Under the pieces are notes generated by a model, which saw only the letters and a list, made by a program, of their open reading frames with translations, was not told where the DNA came from and ran no database searches. Shown here in pieces: positions 57,101 through 64,000 of a stretch of DNA of 64,000 nucleotides. The stretch covers positions 124,001 to 188,000 of the forward strand of contig JAIXMO010000013.1 in the NCBI GenBank assembly GCA_025677825.1, written 5' to 3'. This DNA is from Helicostylum pulchrum (taxonomy: Eukaryota > Mucoromycota > Mucoromycetes > Mucorales > Mucoraceae). Each line of letters starts with the position of its first letter. Position 1 is the stretch's first letter. The position numbers and the translations under genes were made by a program.

Positions 57101-59066
57101 CGTTTTTGTTTTCCCTTTTTTTTTTTTTACCTATGACAGATAATACTCCAATAAATCTAAAAGAGTCTCGATAGAATTTGAAATTATTTGGTTTAGGAAA
57201 TAACATGGTTCGAACTAAAGCTCCTTTCGCTGTACTGAATCCTGTTCGTACCACAATAGCCGTCGCTGTAGCCACATTATCTCCTCCGCGTACTCGAACC
57301 ATTTTCGTGCCCATAAATAAAAAGTGTTTGGAGATTTCCGCTGGTATACTGGATAATGACAAGTTCATCTTACGAAGCGTTGTGTCGTTAATAGGGGCCT
57401 TGGATACAGGCACTGATTCTCCTGTCAGCATCGATTCATTCAATATGCAGTCTCCTGATACAAGCATCGCGTCACATGGAACCGTGTGCACGTTAGCAAT
57501 ATCTATCAAGTCACCAGGAACCAATTCAATTGAGCTTATATTTCGCCCTAAATTTTTTTTATATTAGATAAAAAAAACACTTGTATTTTTTTTTTTTGCT
57601 TTTTTTCTTTTCTTACAGGATCCACTTCGAAATACTCTAACAGAACATTCAAAAAATGACATATCCTTCATTCGTTTCATTGTCTTTTTAAAAATAAAAA
57701 TAAAAATTAGTACATAAAAAAAAACCAACACTAGTGCCATAGCTCTTTACCTGCTTTGTTTCGATTAAAGTCGATATAATACTAAACGCACTAATAAAAA
57801 AGATACAGAATGCATAATAATAATAGTCGTCCATACACCAGAGTAAAATACTGCCAATTTGGAATACATAAAATGGGTTCAACACTTCGTCCGTTAGTAA
57901 TTTCACCGTTGGTTTTTCTCGAATATGAATTAAATTGGGACCGAATACAGACAATCTAGAATGATACTTTTCAGAAGATAATCCCAGTTTAAAGTTCTTG
58001 GTTGTATTCCATGATTGATCTTTCCAGAAACTAATATATAACGTGTAAGATACAAAAATATTACCTATAAATTTATTTTTTTTACCCGATAATCAAAAAC
58101 TTGTGTAATGTGGGATGAAATGCTAAACGGATATATCGGTATTCTACTAGCATAAGTCGATTTACTTGTTGATCCATATTGAGTAAGTGACGAGCATCTT
58201 CCGCATTAATATCGTTGTATAATAATATCTCTTCCTTGATTTGGTCTAATGAGAATATAGAACCAATAGTTCCACCATATAATTCACGAAACGGTCTAAT
58301 CATTTCTATTTCGTTATATTGAGTCTACATATAAACCGTCAGTTATATCTATAGAAAAAAACTCAATTTATCTACTTATAGTTACCTTGAATACAAGCCA
58401 TTCTGCATCCTTTAATGGTACCTTTAAACCAACCCAAGATATATACCAACTAGGCACCCACCTACACACCAACCACACTACCCCAAACGACAAAATCGAT
58501 ACGATTCTATACATTAATAAATTAAGCTTCAAGAACTTGTATCCTTGAATAAGTATTTGCACATCCTCCTCCTCTAATAATAATAATTGATCATCGCAGT
58601 TATCTTTCGGTAATTCATTTAATCCACTAATTCTGATATCGTTTTTAGTGATACTGGCAATAACATGATCCTCGTTATCGCTTAAGAGACTATCGTCGCT
58701 ATCGTCTTCAGATTCACTTTGCTCCTCATCACTGGTATTTAACTCTACATTGACATTCTCTTCTTCTTCGTCTTCGTCGTTTTCGTCATTGGAAGAAGAA
58801 CTTTCGCTGTTTCTTCTGCGCCGTAACGCTGTGCGAGAAGAACCTCCGTGATGGCGTGCATAGGAGCCAGATATACCCGCTGTACTATGACGGTATGTTC
58901 TTCCGCCTTCCAGTGGATCTTCACCTAAACTAACGGCGATCGGTGGTGTATGAATAAGAGGCGCAGTGGAATCTCGTCTATTGCCGGTACGTTTAGACTT
59001 TGAGGTATCCAAATTATCAGAACTACCGTACGCTATACGTGTTCGAGTCGAAGGGTTTGTTGACAT
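54145..59066 (-). CDS. P5B-type ATPase (Ypk9/ATP13A2-like)
   Basis: Large multi-exon gene on the minus strand. The N-terminus [18 protein letters not shown] is Ser/Arg-rich then strongly acidic (about residues 85-145), followed by a membrane hairpin ([17 protein letters not shown]). Core landmarks: TGES loop in [11 protein letters not shown] (about 57430), PPALP in membrane helix 4 (about 56950), which separates P5B from P5A (PPELP), phosphorylation site [10 protein letters not shown] with Asp at 56815-56817, and hinge [14 protein letters not shown] (about 55250). C-terminal exons encode the remaining membrane spans and end MDEMGISL. Fungal Ypk9 and human ATP13A2 act on vacuole or lysosome membranes; ATP13A2 exports polyamines. 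Substrate here is inferred. Confidence 0.95.
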
Positions 59067-60234
59067 GAGCTTATTATTTTTTAAAAAAAAATCTATTTAA
59101 AAAAAAAACCAAGTCAAGCCGATGACATGTATAAAAGGGAAAACGTAAAGAAGAGAAGAAAAAAAAAACAAAAAAAAAGAGAGCGAAACATGACGATCAA
59201 AATAGCCGGCTATTTAATAATCCCTATTACTCCATTGGTTCATACCTTTGCCTTCTTTCCCTCATTAAGACATTTGGAGGGCTTTTAAAACGGAGGAGTG
59301 GCCCTCCTCCCTTTAGACGCTTATAAAAATCCGTACTATTCCTTTTTTTTTTTATTAAATAGTTCAGGGAAACCTGTGGCATCCAGTATTCGGATCTATG
59401 TATGCTGCATGCCGATATGTCTTGACAATAATACTTGCTTGATAACGAGACGGTAGGTGCAACTATCAAATTGAAATCCTGGTATTTGATGCCGTTTAGT
59501 CATCTAATTTATCAAATCCTCACCATACGGTAAACTACTTTTTTTTTTCAACCAAGCGATCCTAGATAATTTGCATCTGCTTATACCGAAATATCTAGAT
59601 TATTTCCCAAAAGTTATCAAAGCTCGTAGGAAAGGTGATAAGTATTTTACTTTTTTTGTATAATATTGCTTTTTTTGGAATCCGAAAACTGAAGATCAAA
59701 ACCCATAACAATTATGGGTCCTGTAATTTATCGCCGAATTCTTCATTACGATTAAGTACCGTTTTAGACGCAACAACAACTCTTTTTTTGTCGTGGTAAT
59801 ACTTTTGTGTCGAAAACAAATTCTTCCAAAACCATCGTCGGAGAGAGAGAAGTCAACATAGGGAACATAAGTCTCAATCAAATCTTCATTGCTCATCAGA
59901 GAGCCTGGCTTGGTGCCTCCCTAAATAAAATCAAAATAGTAAATACGATATCTATATAATATGCAAAAGTATCAACGTAAAGTAATGGGGAATTACTCAT
60001 GACTTCGCGAATACAAGAGACGTTTTTATTTGACGTTTTGATAGAGACAGTTTTAAAACGTTTTTTTGGGTTTGTTCGACAGATAGAGTACCCAACAGTC
60101 GTGCTAAAGCAAGCTGTATCGACAGTACCTTATCATAAAACGTGCTAAAAAAACAGAAAATGTACTAGTATTTTTAAAATATTCATATCATAGTTCAAAG
60201 CGCTTACTTATTCGACGTTAAAAAGAAGTTTACT
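59067..60234. other. Gene-poor flank with possible gene relics
   Basis: Minus-strand frames at 59227-59469 (ends RERRQRYEPME) and 59696-59896 (LSDDGFGRICFRHKS) look like isolated coding scraps with no start region, splice sites or partners. I cannot name them. Promoter of the P5B gene must lie at the left edge. Confidence 0.35.
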
Positions 60235-60236
60235 TA

Positions 60237-61540
60237 CAGTATCGGCTCTATTTAATGATAGCCAAAAAGCGGGAAGCAATTCACCCTTATATCGAACAGT
60301 GAATAATTACTTATAAAGCTCACTGAGATAATGCAGCTTAAAAAATCGCTCACATAATAAATCACTGCTAAAATTAGCAAATTATAATAAATATTAGTTT
60401 TTATTTTTTAAAGAAACAAGAAATGCTTTTTGGACCCACGTTTTTTAATGCAAAATAGTTGTTTTAACTATATCTTTGATAAAAAAAAATAAAAACGAGC
60501 TTTTTTTTTTCGATTTTCATTTTTGTGGGTCAACCCCTTTTGTGGTTTTGTGGTTATTTTATTATTACTCCGGATCCAATTTGCTTATCTTTGTGGAAAA
60601 AACATACATGGTGTTGATCTTGTTTAGATACTTTTAATTCATTTTAAATCATACCTTTACTGCAAAAACTGAAATAGTAACCGCTGTTTTAGACGTTTTT
60701 TTTTTTTGGGTAAAAAAAACACTTTTTTAGTGTAACATCATGTAACCATTTTCAGAGCTTCACGATTACGTAAAATATAGTTTTTTAATACCGTGCTTGG
60801 TTATAGCACTGAATGTAGATATTTAGAAACTATATATTGGATGCTTATAAATAAAAGTACTACATCCAAAATTGAGCGAGAAAACGCGCTTTAAAGGAAT
60901 CGATATTTTAAGGACCGCTTAACTCAAATTTAAGCGGAAAAAAAAAACGTCTAAAACAATGATTACTCGGTCAGTATTTTTTGTAAAAACGGAATTTTAG
61001 ATGTATTAAATGCCTAAAAGCGTTTTATATTATCATAATTTTTGCCTACAAAAAACGGCAAACTAGATTGGGAGTAATTTCAAAATAACCTCAAAAACAC
61101 AAAAGGGGTTGACCCACCAAAATGACCAAAAATCATCAAAAATAATCGACTGAAGAAAAAAATAAAAAATCGAGAAAAGTATAAAACAGCGTGCAGTTTT
61201 TAATTTTGGTATTAAATACAACATCCTAAAGACTACCTTTTACTAAGTAGCTTGGGAAAAAGAATTATTTCCTGATGTTTAATCATACAATGAAAAATCT
61301 TATTTTGATCACCGAAAAATGACCATTTTTAGAAGTTACTTCTAAACCTTTACTTAAAAAGACGCGTTTTTAAGAGATTAACGGATGAACTATGGTGCAT
61401 TATAACGCTTTAAATAGTTCTTGAGATTACCCAGGCAATTGTACAAAAAACACGCTGTGTATTGCTTTCTGAAAGAGCTCAAACATTAGAGCGATTTTAA
61501 ATTCTATTAAAATTTTTATTGTTCTCAGTAATAATACATA
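60237..61540 (+). repeat. Foldback/TIR repeat family, copy B
   Basis: Begins CAGTATCGGCTCTATTTAA after TA (60235-60236), the family terminus. Arms at about 60519-60712 and 60937-61122 are inverted to each other (both carry GGGTCAACCCCTTTTGTG and end near TTTTAGACGTTTTTTTT), with a 225-bp spacer. Near-identical, inverted, to copy A across 60410-61375, then similar to copy C until about 61540, where the copy stops without a recognisable second terminus. It contains the single, unduplicated TAAATTTG site (60925-60932) that is disrupted in copy A. Confidence 0.85.
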
Positions 61541-63412
61541 TAAAAAAAAGAAAGAAAAATAATATGGAATAACTATTTTATCTTTTCGTTTGTTTTTTAA
61601 AACTTTATGTCTTGACAGTGTATGAAATGATTAGAAAATCCAGTCAAAATAACATTTATAATTACAGTTATCATGACAGCGGGAATTTTCTATTCTTCTT
61701 CTAGATTCCTTGAGATCTTTACAATTTATATCAAATCGAGTATTTTGTGTTGCTATGAGGTAACGACTTTCATCGAAGCAACCCATGTGTATTACCAGAA
61801 TAGTAACTATCGCTTGTTAAATTGCTCACATCTTGCGAGTATAAGTACAATAGAAACAAGCTTTTTATAGGATTAAAAACAGCCAAAAGACAATGAAATA
61901 TAGCAAATTAATTCCATTTTCTTTTGATAGTATTGTTTATTTTGACCAGCTTTAGTTACAATGTAGTTTGTAGTATTTGGAATAATGGCTGCATCCGTGA
62001 TTTGGGATCAAGTACGTTTGATTAGCCGATAAGGAATAAAATGACTAAATTAAGGAACGATGGAATAATTTGAGTTATTATCTGCCATTGCTATATACTA
62101 TAACTGAATTTTCGTAAGATGTATTAACATTCTGATTTATAATAGGTGTAGACTTTCCCGTAGATAAGGCAGGCACACGTTATGATTAGTATAAGTTATA
62201 CTTGCTAAATTTCACTCACAATGAATTATTTTGACAGCTAACTCAGTACCGAGATTAACCGGTGCCGTGTATTAAAACGGCAATAGAATTATTTTAAGCG
62301 ATAACTTGTTATAAAAAGGAACCATAGATTTAACCATGAACAACTCTCCATCATAAAATAAAGGATACACAGAGTCTCATTTCTTTACTATCTTTTATTT
62401 CTATTTTACTATACTCCTTTTTTGCCAATTATCACATAGTTTAAGTAGTAAAAAAAAAAATACTGTTTTATTGTTCATGTTCTGTTTTTTTAAAAATAAA
62501 ATCTTAAATTTACTTTTCGATATTTCTCTTTTATTCGAACTGCCGTTTTCACTTTCGTTTTTACTGCCGTTATCTCGCTTCTTCTTTGCCGTGTTGCTAT
62601 ACACTGAAATGACTTCCGTGCCATCATCAAGGTAGAATTTTAAACTTTCCTTGTTACTGGATCTAAGTCATTTACGCCAGAATGAAAAAAAAAACAGATA
62701 ATACTTAGTTAATAACTTCTCTCATATTTAAAAGGTAAGATAATTTATTTCGACGGTCACGAGCGTTACTTTAGGAGAATTTGAGCATAGTTTTGAGGAG
62801 TTTTTGAGAATGAAAAAAAAAAAACTGAAAAGAAAACTTCTCTCTTTTGTAGTATTGGGAATCGAAAAGTATGCTCTTTTTTTCTAATCTTGAATATTTT
62901 TTAAGACCTTAGTTTATCATAAATAAAAGTTGGTACGATTAAATCACTGTAGGTGACGATTGTATGATACGTGCAAGAGAAAAAAAAAATCCTCAAGTTG
63001 GTTTTTATTTATAGAAATTGATAGAATTATTTTTATTTGAGTGGATACGAAGCAATTGTATTTCCTCACGTTATCGAAATATAAATTGTATTCGCAGTGT
63101 TAAAAGTGTATCTCACTTTTTGTCTAGCTTATAAAATTGTACTAGTACGTATTATCTTCGTAATTTTTGCAACTACTGTCAAAGTCTTTTTGGAAGATAA
63201 ACTGTTTTACTTTTTTGCTTCGTTTTGTTAGACAGGTCTTTCCCAATTCATGTAGACCACAGTACACTTCCTGGCCGTTAATGCGCAGAAAAAAAGTTTG
63301 AAGTGACGAACGCGTGACTGTGGTTTGTTCAAAGACGCGCAAGCTATTTGAGTTCCTTTTTTTTTTTCAAGAAAACCATTTGTTGATACTTTATTTTTCT
63401 ATTACTTCACAA
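61541..63412. other. Intergenic, no gene seen
   Basis: About 1.9 kb of AT-rich sequence with short frames only and no recognised motif. The last 100 bp forms the leader of the UMP1 gene. Confidence 0.45.
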
Positions 63413-64000
63413 ATGGTACCTTTGAATAAAAATTATGACAACAAGAAATGAAGAGATACTAACGAGGTTTTTTTTATGTTAAAAAAATAATAGGCTCTTC
63501 GTCTTGCACCTGAATCACACCCTGAAAATGTTATGAGTACTTTGAACACTACTCATCCCGAGTTAGGTGGTCATGATGCTTTGCGTTATGGTACTCGTTC
63601 CATCAAGACTGAAGTTTTACCTGGACATCCTCTCGAAAATAGATTAGATAACGTAAAGTAAAAAGAGTTTAATGGTAAAAAAAGTAGTTTTTTTTAACAC
63701 TTTCTGGTTTTATATTTTATAGTGGAGCGAGACACAATGGGAGTTAAAGTTGAATTTGGCGCGTCAAGCATATGGTATGCACGCTCCTATCAAGATGATG
63801 ATGGAAAAGAGTATAGTTGAAAAGGTATAGATATTGTTTTTGAGGGTGTGTAGAAAAAGGATAATGCATATTAATTTTTTTTTTTTTGATGTAGCGTCAA
63901 CGTATGCCTATTATGCCTTCTTCCAACATGCATTTGGATATCTTGATGGGTAAAGATGAAACTATTGATTATGAAGATTTCCTTAACGGTATGATATTTA
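63413..64000 (+). CDS. UMP1: Proteasome maturation factor UMP1/POMP (3' partial)
   Basis: Exons 63494-63658, about 63722-63823, and 63897-63990, continuing past the window end. Reads ALRLAPESHPENVMSTLNTT, GGHDALRYGTRSIKTEVLPG, HPLENRLDNWSETQWELKL, GMHAPIKMMMEKSIVEK and LDILMGKDETIDYEDFLNG. This is the UMP1 pattern (HPLE..L..W, then a helix, then LDIL.G.DE.I..EDF). UMP1 chaperones 20S proteasome half-mers and is degraded inside the finished particle. The start is placed at ATG 63413-63415, directly followed by GTACCT; intron 63416-63493 then joins Met to Ala in frame. The alternative ATG at 63437 fails because it joins out of frame. Confidence 0.88.

Noticed and set aside
49000..59066. Biosynthetic or functional cluster of the Medusa, HSF and P5B genes
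   Set aside because: Same strand and adjacent, but the families have unrelated roles and there is no shared regulatory motif I can see.

Overview
The window is a nuclear contig of a fungus, most likely Mucoromycota (Mucorales-like); genus not determined. Evidence: AT-rich intergenic DNA, dense genes with many short GT-AG introns (about 45-80 nt), a Glu tRNA, eukaryotic housekeeping genes, and family combinations typical of early-diverging filamentous fungi (STK32-like kinase, Rap-GAP, SSX2IP/Msd1-like protein, Medusa-type regulator).

Layout. 0-4 kb: NIPA-type Mg2+ transporter (5' end cut by the window edge), a 25-residue ribosomal protein eL41 gene, a small unknown protein and a coiled-coil protein. 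3.95-9.42 kb: an intact Ty3/Gypsy-type LTR retrotransposon on the minus strand with identical 179-bp LTRs, beside a tRNA-Glu(CUC) gene. 10-15.3 kb: unknown gene (paralogue of one at 45 kb), TMEM164-like membrane protein, aldo-keto reductase, ESCRT-III Vps2, and divergent LSM3. 15.3-20 kb: gene relics, an F-box/LRR gene broken by one stop codon, and a nest of Tc1/mariner-like repeats. 20-33.6 kb: STK32/YANK kinase, Rap-GAP, CHORD-CS co-chaperone and UBXD8/FAF2-like protein. 33.6-37.3 kb: decayed copies of multi-copy gene families. 37.6-48.9 kb: syntaxin-18/Ufe1, a repeat island with a nested insertion, SSX2IP/Msd1-like protein, eS28, the second unknown paralogue, isopentenyl-diphosphate isomerase and two unknown genes. 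49-59 kb: a Medusa-type regulator, an HSF-type transcription factor and a P5B ATPase, all on the minus strand. 59-63.4 kb: gene-poor, with an inverted second copy of the repeat island. 63.4 kb to the end: UMP1/POMP, cut by the window edge.

The genes are a normal mix of housekeeping functions (ribosome, proteasome assembly, splicing, ESCRT, SNARE, Cdc48 adaptor, chaperone, signalling, transcription) with no operon-like logic. I do not see a convincing undescribed multi-gene system. The unusual material is structural: a young retrotransposon just past the Pol III terminator of a tRNA gene; a foldback repeat family with CAGT/ACTG ends, one copy split by a 1,171-bp insertion whose exact empty site lies in the sister copy 20 kb away; and three genes whose start codon is split by, or directly abuts, an intron.
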